A stretch of 58,248 nucleotides of DNA from Pseudanabaena sp. (GCA_003249015.1 QBLS01000026.1:1-58248), one strand, 5' to 3'. Positions 25,641 to 34,313 are shown, counted from the first letter of the stretch. Numbers and translations: made by a program. Notes: a model not told the origin generated them from the letters alone.

Positions 25641-25895
25641 ATGCCAGAAGACAAAGCTACCTCAAACCCAACCGACCTCTCGGCTAATGAAGCACTATTT
25701 AATGAGGTTCTCAAAAGTGTAGAAATCGATCCAGCTCTACTGGCTGAGCTTGGTGAAGTCACGAATGATCCCGAACAGGCGATCGATACAGCAATCCGCC
25801 AATGGTTACAACGTCGAGCGATCAAAGAAGCAGATCGCTCCCGCCCTCTCACAATGAATCCCGTTGTACCACCAAGGGGAGAATGGAACGATTGA
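25641..25895 (+). CDS. Small conserved protein with WND C-terminus (paralogue of next gene's tail)
   Basis: 84-residue soluble protein not assigned to a named family. Its core VEIDPALLAELGEVTNDPEQAIDTAIRQWLQRR (about 31-63) aligns with the C-terminal core of the next protein, and both end in W-N-D. The arrangement of an acidic strand and two helices recalls RHH/antitoxin-like proteins, but this is only inference. ATG start. Lies two genes upstream of holB. Confidence 0.65.
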   Translation: MPEDKATSNPTDLSANEALFNEVLKSVEIDPALLAELGEVTNDPEQAIDTAIRQWLQRRAIKEADRSRPLTMNPVVPPRGEWND

Positions 25896-25989
25896 TTTGG
25901 AAAGACTAAGTGTAGTTATCTAGGTTTGAGGGTATGCGGTGCAAACCGCTGCCTGTTCTTAATGGTAAACACCGAGTTAAACAAAATTT

Positions 25990-26700
25990 ATGCAAGATTT
26001 TTGGCTACTTAACGGATTTTTTTTGGCTCTAGGGCTAATTCACATCATCATCTCCCTAGTTTTTCTGTCTAGTTCCAAGTCCCGTAATCCCCGTCATCGT
26101 AGCGAATTTACAACAAAACCATTTAAGTCATCCAATTCCAAAAAAGTCACTGGTTATAATCTTCTAGTCACAGGTTTAATCATCAGTGCGATCGCTCTCT
26201 TAAGTCTCTGGCTAGGTCAATCAGTCAATTTATTAGTCCTAGCAGCCATCAATCTTGCCACTACCTTCACAGCTTTGAGACTTCATTTATTTCACGTCGT
26301 CGAGAATGTCGCAAACCAGTCTATACATAGCCCTGAAAAGGCAGAATTGATCGAAGAAGAGAGCCAAAATTTTCCCCAAAAAAGTAACCTTAATCAAGAT
26401 ATTCGGTCAGAAAAGCTATCAAGCAACGAAATGGAACCTTTAGAATCAGCGCTTAATCTTTCTGTCAATCCAGAAGTACAAAATCAAGCTCAAGCTTTAC
26501 CCCGTAAGCATTATGTGGAGGTTTCCCCAGAAATCTTTGCGGAGCTTTCAGAAATATCCGATAATCCTTCTGCATCTGTCGATGAAGCTATCCGTTGGTG
26601 GCTCCGCCGCCGCCTAGTAGACAATGAATCTAGTGCTAGTCGTACTAGTTTACGTTCTAGTGCTTCATGGCGATCGCAACAGCAAAATTGGAATGATTAG
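25990..26700 (+). CDS. Membrane protein with WND-type C-terminal module
   Basis: 236 residues: N-terminal hydrophobic helix (about 5-27), a second helical hairpin (about 52-95), a polar linker, then a C-terminal module VEVSPEIFAELSEISDNPSASVDEAIRWWLRRR (about 177-209) and a serine/arginine-rich tail ending NWND. The module matches the whole preceding 84-residue protein, so one gene is a membrane-fused paralogue of the other. The 3' end overlaps the holB start, so translation is probably coupled. Function unknown. Confidence 0.7.
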   Translation: MQDFWLLNGFFLALGLIHIIISLVFLSSSKSRNPRHRSEFTTKPFKSSNSKKVTGYNLLVTGLIISAIALLSLWLGQSVNLLVLAAINLATTFTALRLHLFHVVENVANQSIHSPEKAELIEEESQNFPQKSNLNQDIRSEKLSSNEMEPLESALNLSVNPEVQNQAQALPRKHYVEVSPEIFAELSEISDNPSASVDEAIRWWLRRRLVDNESSASRTSLRSSASWRSQQQNWND

Positions 26701-27643
26701 CCATGGAATTCCCTGTTCCTTTGCGCCCTTTGACCGCATCATTGGACAGGTTCAAGCGATCGCTTTACTAAAAGCCGCAATTCAAAAAAACCGCATTGCA
26801 CCTGCTTATCTATTTGCGGGTGCTAGTGGCGTGGGACGTAGCAAAACTGCCCTCGCTTTTGCGGAAGTTTTATTAGGAAATCGCAAGTCTGCCAATAGGC
26901 TGGGCGATCGCAATCATCCTGACCTGCTCTGGGTCGAGCCAACCTATCTAGATAAAGGCAAAATGCTGACCACAAAGGAAGCGGAAGCCGCAGGCTTAAA
27001 GCGCAGAGCCATGCCCCAGATTAGAATTGAGCAAGTACGCGAAATTAGCGAATTTGTAAGCCGTTCGCCCTTAGAGTGCGATCGCTCAGTTGTGATTATT
27101 GAAGAAGCGCAGTCAATGGCAGAGTCAGCAGCAAATAGCTTGCTCAAGACCCTAGAAGAACCCCTCTATGCCACGATTGTCCTCATTGTGCCTGATGCTG
27201 GCTCCATCCTACCCACCCTTGTTTCTAGGTGCCAACGCATTCCCTTTACTAGACTAAACCAAAGTCAAACTCAAGAAGTATTAATGCGTGAAGGATATAG
27301 TGATATTCCCCCCGCAGTTATCACCCTCGCTCAAGGCTCCGCAGGACAGGCGATCGAGTCCTTTGAGAGATTCCAGAGTATTCCATCAGAACTACTTAAT
27401 TCTGTGCAGCAAATTCCCATTGATGCTAAAAATGCAATGGCGATCGCGAAGCAAATTAATAAAGAATTGGATGTAGATTTACAGTTATGGATGATTGATT
27501 ACCTCCAAAACTACTTTTGGGAGCATTATCAGTCCTTATCAACGCTACAATATCTAGATAAAGCAAGGGAATTAATTGGAAGATATGTACAGCCAAGACT
27601 AGTTTGGGAAGTAACACTTTTACAAATCGCAGGCAAGCTATAA
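26693..27643 (+). CDS. holB: DNA polymerase III delta-prime subunit
   Basis: About 316-residue AAA+ clamp-loader subunit. Family start FDRIIGQVQAIALLKAAI, P-loop GASGVGRSKTA in which the usual lysine is Arg, the RIEQVREISEFV segment, SVVIIEEAQSMAESAANSLLKTLEEP, and the sensor-1 region LVSRCQRIPF (SRC motif). Delta-prime is commonly ATPase-dead, so the altered P-loop is normal. Start at ATG 26693 gives MISHGIPCSFAPFDR and overlaps the upstream stop; the frame extends further but the added residues look spurious. Next to oriC and dnaN, all replisome related. Confidence 0.9.
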   Translation: MISHGIPCSFAPFDRIIGQVQAIALLKAAIQKNRIAPAYLFAGASGVGRSKTALAFAEVLLGNRKSANRLGDRNHPDLLWVEPTYLDKGKMLTTKEAEAAGLKRRAMPQIRIEQVREISEFVSRSPLECDRSVVIIEEAQSMAESAANSLLKTLEEPLYATIVLIVPDAGSILPTLVSRCQRIPFTRLNQSQTQEVLMREGYSDIPPAVITLAQGSAGQAIESFERFQSIPSELLNSVQQIPIDAKNAMAIAKQINKELDVDLQLWMIDYLQNYFWEHYQSLSTLQYLDKARELIGRYVQPRLVWEVTLLQIAGKL

Positions 27644-28402
27644 AATTCTCTTCTTTGCCATAGCCCCTTGTATTTGGATTAATTTCATATATTCAAAGAA
27701 ATATTAATTCAATTTTGCAAACATCAAATATAAAATATTACTAACTATTACAAGTATTTTTTATAATACAATCCGTCATCAAATGCCAATATTTAGCTAA
27801 AGCCTGTGGAAAACCTGTGGATAACCACTACTTTTTTGTGGAAAACTATTAAATATTTGGGGATAACCTTGGGGAAAATGTGGAAAACTTTTTATAGGTA
27901 TTTATACTCTGTGGATAACTAGGCACTTTATCCACAGAGTTATCCACAGGTGAAAAACGCTAAAAGTATTGTTGCTTATGCTTTTGTTAGAGTTATCCAC
28001 ATTTTCCACAGCCCCTACTACTACTATTAAATATTTTTTATTCTTTAAATTAGTAATATTCAGATCAAACGAAAAAACAACGAAAAATAATTTTGAAATT
28101 ATTTAAAAAAATTTAATTTTAAAACGTGCAAAAAATTCAAATGATGATATGATTGGCTCCCACAAACGAAAAATCACAAGTACTAAGGCACTCAAGAGAA
28201 ACAAGTCTATTTGCAAATCCTCACTTCCAAAATTTTTCAACATAAAATCCTTAGTTTGATTTCTATTTATTACTTCCATTTTGAAATTCCATTCAACTTT
28301 AAATTATTCCATTTCCCCTTTGAGAATTCTGCTGAACAAAACTAGAACCTATATCTCCGAACACCTGCTCTAAAGTTTCCTTTCTAACCCATACTTTCCA
28401 CC
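27644..28402. other. oriC: Chromosomal replication origin region (oriC)
   Basis: 759 bp with no gene and no HIP1 site. Core 27805-28010 has about ten DnaA boxes. Perfect TTATCCACA-type: 27816-27824, 27910-27918 (minus), 27928-27936, 27940-27948, 27993-28001 (plus). TTTTCCACA-type: 27805-27813, 27837-27845, 27879-27887 (minus), 28002-28010 (plus). Left boxes face right and right boxes face left. An AT-rich stretch 28023-28130 follows as unwinding element. Position directly before dnaN fits known cyanobacterial origins. Confidence 0.9.
27993..28029 (+). promoter_or_regulatory. Basal unwinding module: paired DnaA boxes, GC cluster, DnaA-trio-like repeats
   Basis: Two abutting DnaA boxes (27993-28001, 28002-28010) are followed by GCCC and then CTA-CTA-CTA-CTA-TTA (28015-28029), leading into the AT-rich stretch. 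This order matches the box/GC-cluster/trio arrangement described for bacterial origin melting. Confidence 0.7.
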
Positions 28403-29557
28403 ATGCGATTAGTCTGCCCTCAAAACCAACTCGCTGCCAATCTTGCTCTCGTCGGTCGTGCAGTCGCATCTCGCCCCACACACCCGATCTTGGCAAATAT
28501 CCGCATAGATGCAGATGCTACAAGTCAAAGCCTTGGTATGACAGCTTTTGACCTCAATCTTGGCATTCAGGTTTCCTTTGCATCGCAAGTTGTTGAGGCG
28601 GGATCGATCACTCTGCCTGCAAAGCTTCTCAATGACATCGTTTCCCGCCTGCCTGATGAGGATATTACAATCAGCGTAGACAAAGACAATACGATGGTCT
28701 CGATTATCTGTGGTTCTGGGCGCTATCAGATGCATGGGCTACCTGTTGAGGAGTTTCCTGAGTTACCACAAATTGGGGAAGATGGGCAAATTACGTATCT
28801 GCCTGTAGAAGCGATGTTGAGCGGGTTAGCTTCCACATTATTTGCCACCTCTGCCGATGAAACTAAGCGTATTTTGACAGGTGTGCATTTAACTGCTGAT
28901 AGCGACCACCTTGAGTTTGCAGCGACCGATGGACACCGCTTGTCAGTGGTGCAGACAGGTTTTCTTGATGCCGATGAGCCGCCTGTTACTGGCGATACAG
29001 TGACCACTAGTCTAGAAGTAACTATTCCTGCACGAGCGCTCCGAGAGCTAGAGCGCATGCTTAACCAACAGACTGAGGGAGCGATCGCAGTTAAGTTTGA
29101 CCGCGCTAACATGATTTTCCAGAGTGCTAGTCAGATTTTGATTTCGCGATTACTTGACGGCACTTATCCCAACTATCGTCAGTTAATTCCCAATCGTTTT
29201 GAGAGACAGGTGACTTTAGAACGGAAGTTATTTCTCTCAGCCCTAGAGAGAATTGCAGTTTTAGCTGACCAGAAAAACAACATCGTTAAGATTTCCATTG
29301 ATTCCACAGGGCAAGAAGTGTCGTTATCGGTGGAAGCACCTGATGTGGCGGCGGGGCGCGAGTCTTTACCTGCTCAAGTATCTGGGGAAGATGTAGAAAT
29401 TGCTTTTAATGTCAAATATTTACTGGATGGCTTAAAGGCTCTGCCTAGCAATGAAATTCAAATTCAGTTAAATAATCCCACTAGCCCTGCGGTACTTGTC
29501 CCAATTGGTGCAACTAAAATGACTTATTTGCTAATGCCTGTACAAATTCGTAATTAG
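28403..29557 (+). CDS. dnaN: DNA polymerase III beta subunit (sliding clamp)
   Basis: 384-residue clamp with three repeated domains, a dimeric ring that holds the polymerase on DNA. Family marks: MRLVCPQNQLAANLALVGRAV at the start, FLFATSADETKRILTGVHL-like ATDGHRLSV region, RLLDGTYPNYRQLIP, and the C-terminal YLLMPVQIRN. Length normal. It directly follows oriC; ATG 28403 with TTTCCACC upstream and no clear ribosome site. Confidence 0.97.
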   Translation: MRLVCPQNQLAANLALVGRAVASRPTHPILANIRIDADATSQSLGMTAFDLNLGIQVSFASQVVEAGSITLPAKLLNDIVSRLPDEDITISVDKDNTMVSIICGSGRYQMHGLPVEEFPELPQIGEDGQITYLPVEAMLSGLASTLFATSADETKRILTGVHLTADSDHLEFAATDGHRLSVVQTGFLDADEPPVTGDTVTTSLEVTIPARALRELERMLNQQTEGAIAVKFDRANMIFQSASQILISRLLDGTYPNYRQLIPNRFERQVTLERKLFLSALERIAVLADQKNNIVKISIDSTGQEVSLSVEAPDVAAGRESLPAQVSGEDVEIAFNVKYLLDGLKALPSNEIQIQLNNPTSPAVLVPIGATKMTYLLMPVQIRN

Positions 29558-29672
29558 CTAATGCTCGCCGAGCAAAGCCCTATGAACTTAATAGGACATT
29601 TTTTATGTAGCTATTGCCATAAAGTATGGCTATACTTCTGACAATTAAAAACAAGACTTAGTAAGATCGCAC

Positions 29673-29706
29673 AGTCCTCAAAATAGCTATGCTATTTTTG
29701 AGGACT
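29673..29706. repeat. AATAGC-TAT-GCTATT palindrome
   Basis: Arms AGTCCTCAAAATAGC (29673-29687) and 29691-29706, paired except for one extra T on the right. Lies in the 200-bp gap between dnaN and the DUF3769 gene. Confidence 0.78.
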
Positions 29707-29759
29707 TGTCCTAATAAGCGTTAGATCGTAGAGAAAAATCCTGTAAACTTAGCTGAAGT

Positions 29760-31820
29760 ATGGACTTTTTACTACTGACTTCAACTCAAATGCCGCTTAG
29801 CTCCTATGCTGAAGTGCGGCAAGCCAGTGATCCTCAAACGCTGAGGCGATCGCCCACATCAACTCGTGATACAGGTATATCCAATCAACTACCTGCTGAA
29901 GTACGATCGCAGCTACAGTTGCTTTTAGAAAATCTCCCTGATCCTGAGGCAATTGCGCGACAGATTGCCTCAGATCTAAGCTCACAGTCACCAAACCTAT
30001 TGGCTCAAGCTGGCCCCATAAAACCTAATAGCCTGCCAAAGCCAAAGCCCACGGACAAGCCTTTACCAGTGCTGCCCAAAAATCCGCCTCAGGGAGATCT
30101 GCTTAATGTGATTAGCGATCGCCAAGAGTATGACATTAATACTCAGGTATTTGTGGCTGAAGGCAATGTTGTAATTAATTACAAAAAAGCGAATCTTAAA
30201 GCTGATCGGGTGCAATTGAACACTAAGACCCAAGAAGTAATTGCCGAGGGAAATGTCTTTTTTACACGCGGCGATCAGAGAATTGTCGGCTCAAAATTGG
30301 TTTACAACTATGCCGATATTAAGGGTGAATTGCTCAACGCTTCAGGCGCAGTCGATCTGGGGACGCTGGTTAGCTCTGAAGTGTCGCGATCACCCTCAGA
30401 AGTTGCTACCAACTCGGTTACAGTATCGGTTGCAGGTACAGGTAACTCCGCTGACGGACAGGTGCGCCGAGTCGGTTTTATCGCTGAACGACTAATTATT
30501 GATGGTGACACTTGGATAGCAGAAAATTTGCGCGTTACCAACGATCCGTTCAGTCCGCCTGAGCTAGAGATAATAACTAGCAAAGCGACATTGACCCCCA
30601 TTTCACCAACTCAAAATCGTCTTGATCTGGAATCTCCACGTATTGTTTTTGATCAAGGCTTCTCTCTGCCACTGCCAGTAAATAGTATTACTCTGGATCG
30701 CTTTCAACGTTTTGCACCTGCCTTAATTGGGTTTGATCGCCGCGATCGCGATGGGGCTTTTTATCAACAGAGCTTCGATGTGATTACTCAACCAAATTTG
30801 AGTTTTCAACTATCACCTCAATTGCTGATTCAAAGGGCATTTTCCCGACCAGAGGGACAGGGTGGATTTTCGGGATTTGATATTTTAGGTGTGGTTGCGA
30901 CTTTAAATAGTGCCTTTGATAATGGACAGACTTTTTCTGCCAGAGCCAGCTTTGCTGGACTAAATTTTTCACGTTTGGATTCTCTGCTGCGTTTTAATGC
31001 CAGCTACCAAACTCCAATTTTTGGGGATTACACGCTGCTATCGCAATATGCTTTTCGAGATCGCATTTTCAATGGTTCGCTAGGTTTTCAAGATGTAAAT
31101 AACATTACGGGTTCCACACTGTTTTCGCCAAATTTTGTCTTAGGAGATTCGCAAATAAATTTTAACTACCAAGTATCGCTACAGGCTGTGAGTGCAATCC
31201 GTGATGATCAAAATTTGAATACGGTTGGTACTCTGCTGCGTTTGCAGAGCGCGGCTGTTTTAAGTCGGGCATTTCCTCTATTACGTGGAGAACCTGCCCC
31301 TGCTGAAAAAGAGACTGGGTTAAGATTTTCGCCAAAACCAGTAGTTCCTAAACTGGATGCATTTGTGGCGCTACAAGGCGTGAATTCTTACTACTCTAAT
31401 GGCGCTAATCAAGGAACCCTATTCGGTACTTTGGGCTTGTCTGCGGAGGTCGGAAACTTTGTCAAAGATTTTCTAGACTACACCAGCTTTACGGTTAGTT
31501 ATACACAGGCTCTTTCCACAGGGCGATCGCCTTTTTTGTTTGACCGTCTTGCTGATACGCGATCGCTGACTGCAGGCATAGTTCAGCAAATCTATGGACC
31601 TATTCGCCTTGGTATTCAACAAAGCTGGAATTTGGACACTGGCAATCTATTTGATGCATCCTACTCTTTAGAATATGCTCGCCGCACCTACGCTGTAGTT
31701 ATTCGATATAACCCCACCCAAGGCTTAGGCGAGCTACTGCTCCGCATCAGTGACTTTAACTGGACACGTCCGCCTGCCAATGTGACTAATATTCAAAATG
31801 GAGTAGAACTTCGCAATTAA
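29760..31820 (+). CDS. DUF3769 / LptD-like outer-membrane protein
   Basis: 686 residues. A proline-rich N-terminal part (about 1-105) is followed by an OstA/LptA-like beta-jellyroll (about 107-190: YDINTQVFVAEGNVVINYKKANLKADRVQLN, VIAEGNVFFTRGDQRIVGSKLVYNY), then a long beta-barrel ending with alternating strands. Known for the family: cyanobacterial counterpart of LptD, placing lipopolysaccharide in the outer membrane. No classical signal peptide at the chosen start; the true start may be downstream. The last codons CTT CGC AAT TAA lie inside a perfect palindrome and are mirrored outside the gene. Confidence 0.85.
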   Translation: MDFLLLTSTQMPLSSYAEVRQASDPQTLRRSPTSTRDTGISNQLPAEVRSQLQLLLENLPDPEAIARQIASDLSSQSPNLLAQAGPIKPNSLPKPKPTDKPLPVLPKNPPQGDLLNVISDRQEYDINTQVFVAEGNVVINYKKANLKADRVQLNTKTQEVIAEGNVFFTRGDQRIVGSKLVYNYADIKGELLNASGAVDLGTLVSSEVSRSPSEVATNSVTVSVAGTGNSADGQVRRVGFIAERLIIDGDTWIAENLRVTNDPFSPPELEIITSKATLTPISPTQNRLDLESPRIVFDQGFSLPLPVNSITLDRFQRFAPALIGFDRRDRDGAFYQQSFDVITQPNLSFQLSPQLLIQRAFSRPEGQGGFSGFDILGVVATLNSAFDNGQTFSARASFAGLNFSRLDSLLRFNASYQTPIFGDYTLLSQYAFRDRIFNGSLGFQDVNNITGSTLFSPNFVLGDSQINFNYQVSLQAVSAIRDDQNLNTVGTLLRLQSAAVLSRAFPLLRGEPAPAEKETGLRFSPKPVVPKLDAFVALQGVNSYYSNGANQGTLFGTLGLSAEVGNFVKDFLDYTSFTVSYTQALSTGRSPFLFDRLADTRSLTAGIVQQIYGPIRLGIQQSWNLDTGNLFDASYSLEYARRTYAVVIRYNPTQGLGELLLRISDFNWTRPPANVTNIQNGVELRN

Positions 31821-31859
31821 TAAAGGCGGCGCGAAGCGCCGCCTTTATTAATTGCGAAG
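31809..31859. terminator. 24-bp perfect palindrome that includes the gene's last codons
   Basis: Arms 31809-31832 and 31836-31859, loop GAA, core GGCGGCGC/GCGCCGCC. The left arm begins with 12 nt of the DUF3769 coding sequence (L-R-N-stop), all mirrored in the right arm. Confidence 0.95.
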
Positions 31860-31864
31860 CGATT

Positions 31865-31881
31865 GCGGCGCTATGCGCCGC
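31865..31881. repeat. Bare GC core without arms
   Basis: GCGGCG-CTATG-CGCCGC with no pairing outside the core, 5 nt after the long palindrome. Looks like a core lacking extended arms, useful for comparing stages. Confidence 0.7.
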
Positions 31882-31887
31882 CTCTTA

Positions 31888-32409
31888 CTACACGGGAATA
31901 AACTTGAGTGAAACTCCATTCATGCAATAGCGCTGTCCTGTTGGTTTGGGACCATCATTAAAGACATGACCCAAGTGACCACCACAGCGACTGCAATGAA
32001 CTTCAACACGCTGCATAAACAGCGATTTATCAATAGTCGTGCCGATCGCTCCTTCAATGGGTGCAAAAAAACTCGGCCAACCAGTACGACTATTGAACTT
32101 AGTGTCCGATGTAAATAGAGGTAAGTCACACCCTGCACAGTGATAGGCTCCTTTGCCATATTCCTTGTCCAAAGGACTGCTGAAAGAGCGCTCCGTGCCA
32201 TGCTTCCGCAAAACATGAAATTGTTCAGGGGTGAGGATTTCTTTCCACTCGGCTTCGGTTTTCATAATTTTATATTTCTTAGTTGCATTCTGAGGTTGAT
32301 CTGAGTCTGAGGCGATCGCCGTTTCTAGAGAAGGCGATTGTAAAAATTGCCATAACCATGAGCTAGCGATCGCCGCAACACCAGTTATTACAAGATCTCT
32401 TTTTTTCAT
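31888..32409 (-). CDS. msrB: Peptide-methionine (R)-S-oxide reductase
   Basis: About 173 residues. An N-terminal signal or anchor (about 5-30, DLVITGVAAIASSWLWQFL) indicates export to periplasm or thylakoid lumen. The MsrB domain has zinc cysteines CAGC and CSRCGG, substrate motif GWPSFFAPI, and catalytic Cys in QRYCMNGVSL. Reduces methionine-R-sulfoxide with thioredoxin-type donors. ATG 32409 (MKKRDLV) is preferred; the frame extends 23 codons upstream without family resemblance. Next to sodB, so two oxidative-stress genes are divergent neighbours. Confidence 0.93.
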   Translation of the reverse strand: MKKRDLVITGVAAIASSWLWQFLQSPSLETAIASDSDQPQNATKKYKIMKTEAEWKEILTPEQFHVLRKHGTERSFSSPLDKEYGKGAYHCAGCDLPLFTSDTKFNSRTGWPSFFAPIEGAIGTTIDKSLFMQRVEVHCSRCGGHLGHVFNDGPKPTGQRYCMNGVSLKFIPV

Positions 32410-32621
32410 GGATTTGCCAAGGGGCTGATGGGAACTAATTTTTTGCTCCGCTAACTTTGGTTGAGCGAAGCGGTACACTGAATTAACTACGTTACTAATC
32501 CTATAAATGGATTTAGTACAAACTCAAAAAGTGAATGATGGTGATGCCATTCATTTTTTAAGTACAGCTATGCAAAGTAATTTTTAAAGTTGTAACAGCC
32601 ACTACGATTTACAATCTCGTC

Positions 32622-32627
32622 TATAAT
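32622..32627 (+). promoter_or_regulatory. Putative -10 element of sodB
   Basis: TATAAT lies about 55 bp before the sodB start in the 200-bp gap between divergent msrB and sodB. No good -35 at normal spacing was recognised, so an activator may be involved. Confidence 0.35.
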
Positions 32628-32681
32628 TGTAACAATACTTAAAGCTGAGAAATCACTTCAAACTTTAAAGGATCTACAAAA

Positions 32682-33284
32682 ATGGCATTTGAACTTCCCA
32701 CTTTACCTTACGCCCAAGATGCTCTTGCAGATTCGGGTATGTCTTCTGATACCTTAGCTTTCCACTACGGTAAGCACCACAAGGCTTATGTTGACAACCT
32801 CAACAACCTGATCAAAGATACCGATCTTGCTGACAAGAGCTTGGAAGATATCATTAAAATTAGCTACAAAGAAGGCAAAGCTGGCATTTTCAATAATGCA
32901 GCTCAAGTTTGGAACCATACTTTCTACTGGAACGGTATTAAGCCTGCTGGTGGTGGCGCTCCCACTGGGGCTTTGCTAGACGCGATCAATGCTAGCTTTG
33001 GAAGTCTAGAAAACTTTAAGACCGAGTTTAAAAACGCTGGTGCAACTCAATTTGGTAGTGGCTGGGCTTGGCTAGTAGCTGAAGGCGGCACATTAAAGAT
33101 CACCAAAACTCCTAATGCCGAAAATCCTTTGATCCACGAAGGTCAAGTTCCACTCTTGACAATGGATGTTTGGGAACATGCTTACTATTTGGATTTCCAA
33201 AATAGCCGCCCTAACTTCATGAACAACTTTGTTGAAAAGCTGATCAACTGGGAATTCGTTGCTGCTAACTTCGCGGCTGTATAG
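32682..33284 (+). CDS. sodB: Iron superoxide dismutase
   Basis: 200 residues, typical Fe-SOD size. Ligand regions: FHYGKHHKAYVDNLN, NHTFYWNGIKP, and DVWEHAYYLDFQNSRPNF. The GGGAPTGAL and AQFGSGWAWL-type segments favour the iron form over manganese. Dismutates superoxide in the cytosol and protects photosynthetic metabolism. ATG with AAAGGA upstream, and a strong 21-bp hairpin terminator with T-run right after. Confidence 0.96.
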   Translation: MAFELPTLPYAQDALADSGMSSDTLAFHYGKHHKAYVDNLNNLIKDTDLADKSLEDIIKISYKEGKAGIFNNAAQVWNHTFYWNGIKPAGGGAPTGALLDAINASFGSLENFKTEFKNAGATQFGSGWAWLVAEGGTLKITKTPNAENPLIHEGQVPLLTMDVWEHAYYLDFQNSRPNFMNNFVEKLINWEFVAANFAAV

Positions 33285-33298
33285 ATTGCTATCTGCTG

Positions 33299-33343
33299 AA
33301 TAAACAAAAAAAGCATCGCTAAGCGATGCTTTTTTTGTTTATT
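33299..33343. terminator. sodB terminator hairpin
   Basis: Perfect 21-bp arms 33299-33319 and 33323-33343, loop TAA; core AGCATCGC/GCGATGCT followed by TTTTTTT inside the right arm. Good intrinsic terminator for sodB. Confidence 0.93.
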
Positions 33344-33374
33344 TGGCAGTGGTGCTATTCATTCAAACCCGAAA

Positions 33375-33413
33375 AAACATTAAAAGCCTTGCTTTGCAAG
33401 GCTTTTAATGTTT
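33375..33413. repeat. GCCTTGC-core palindrome
   Basis: Perfect 18-bp arms around TTT, core AAAAGCCTTGC/GCAAGGCTTTT, a compensated relative of the GCGTTGC core at 18720. Preceded by TCAAACCCG. Confidence 0.9.
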
Positions 33414-33416
33414 CAA

Positions 33417-33454
33417 GAAAGGAGGGGCGGCACGAAGGCGCCGCTCCTCCTTTC
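33417..33454. terminator. GC-core palindrome at response-regulator 3' end
   Basis: 15-bp arms with one mismatch (GAAAGGAGGGGCGGC), 7-9 nt centre. Ends one base before the response regulator stop (33456). Third hairpin in 160 bp. Confidence 0.82.
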
Positions 33455-33455
33455 A

Positions 33456-34136
33456 TTAGCCAAAGCGGTAGCCTTTACCATAGACAGTATTGATTAGTGA
33501 TATAGGGCGATCGCGATCAATCTTGCGGCGTAGTAGCTTAATCTGAGCCGCAAGCGCATTACTAGTGGGTGAGTCTTCGCCCTCTTTCCAGAGATATTGG
33601 GAAATTTGCTCATGGCTGAGAAGTTGATTGGGGTGGAGAATAAAATATTCTAAAAGTTGGTATTCCCTCTCAGTCAGGGCAATAAAACTTTGATCTCGCC
33701 GCACAATTTGATTATTGCGATCCAGTTCTAAGTCCCCATAGGTTAACTTGACTGACTCATTGACTGCCGCCACGCTGGGCTTACGGCGTAGCAAAGCTCT
33801 GACTCGGGCTAGCAACTCCCGCAACTCAAAAGGTTTGACTAAATAGTCATCGGCTCCACTATCGAGTCCTTCCACGCGATCATCCAGAGTATCTTTGGCT
33901 GTCAGGATTAGTACTGGTGTGGCATATCCCTGCTGTCGTATTTGCCGACAAATTTCTACTCCTGATTGCTCAGGCATCATCCAATCTAAAATAAGCAGAT
34001 CATAATTACCAGTTTTCGCCAATTGCCAACCGCGATCGCCACTATTGGCACTATCAACTTCGTATCCTTGATTTGTTAAAACTCGTTGTAATGGTTCAGC
34101 TAATTCCTCTTCGTCATCTACTAATAAGATTCGCAT
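33456..34136 (-). CDS. OmpR-family response regulator
   Basis: 226 residues. Receiver domain with DD at 7-8, phospho-acceptor D51 (LLILDWMMPE), and K in DDYLVKPFE; winged-helix DNA-binding domain about 130-226 with LTEREYQLLEYFILHP and VYGKGYRFG. Resembles cyanobacterial RppA/ManR-like regulators, but I cannot choose one. No histidine kinase gene is adjacent; the orphan kinase at 20814 is not obviously its partner because of distance. ATG 34136. Regulon unknown. Confidence 0.9.
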   Translation of the reverse strand: MRILLVDDEEELAEPLQRVLTNQGYEVDSANSGDRGWQLAKTGNYDLLILDWMMPEQSGVEICRQIRQQGYATPVLILTAKDTLDDRVEGLDSGADDYLVKPFELRELLARVRALLRRKPSVAAVNESVKLTYGDLELDRNNQIVRRDQSFIALTEREYQLLEYFILHPNQLLSHEQISQYLWKEGEDSPTSNALAAQIKLLRRKIDRDRPISLINTVYGKGYRFG

Positions 34137-34224
34137 AGTTTTTTATCGATTTTGACTGTTTGCGGTCACAGTAGTTACAGCACCTGTATTACAGCGTACA
34201 GCGCTTTGCGCTTAAACCCAAACC

Positions 34225-34273
34225 AAGAGAGATTTTGAAATCGTTGTAAAGCAATGCCCTCAAAATCTCTCTT
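34225..34273. repeat. GCGTTG-type palindrome, decayed core
   Basis: 14-bp perfect outer arms AAGAGAGATTTTGA/TCAAAATCTCTCTT while the core has diverged, the opposite of what a conserved-core element would give. Preceded by CAGCGCTTTGCGCTTAAACC. Confidence 0.82.
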
Positions 34274-34313
34274 GTGGTTAGGAACTAGTTAGCTTGCCAA
34301 TTGGTGAATAGTT

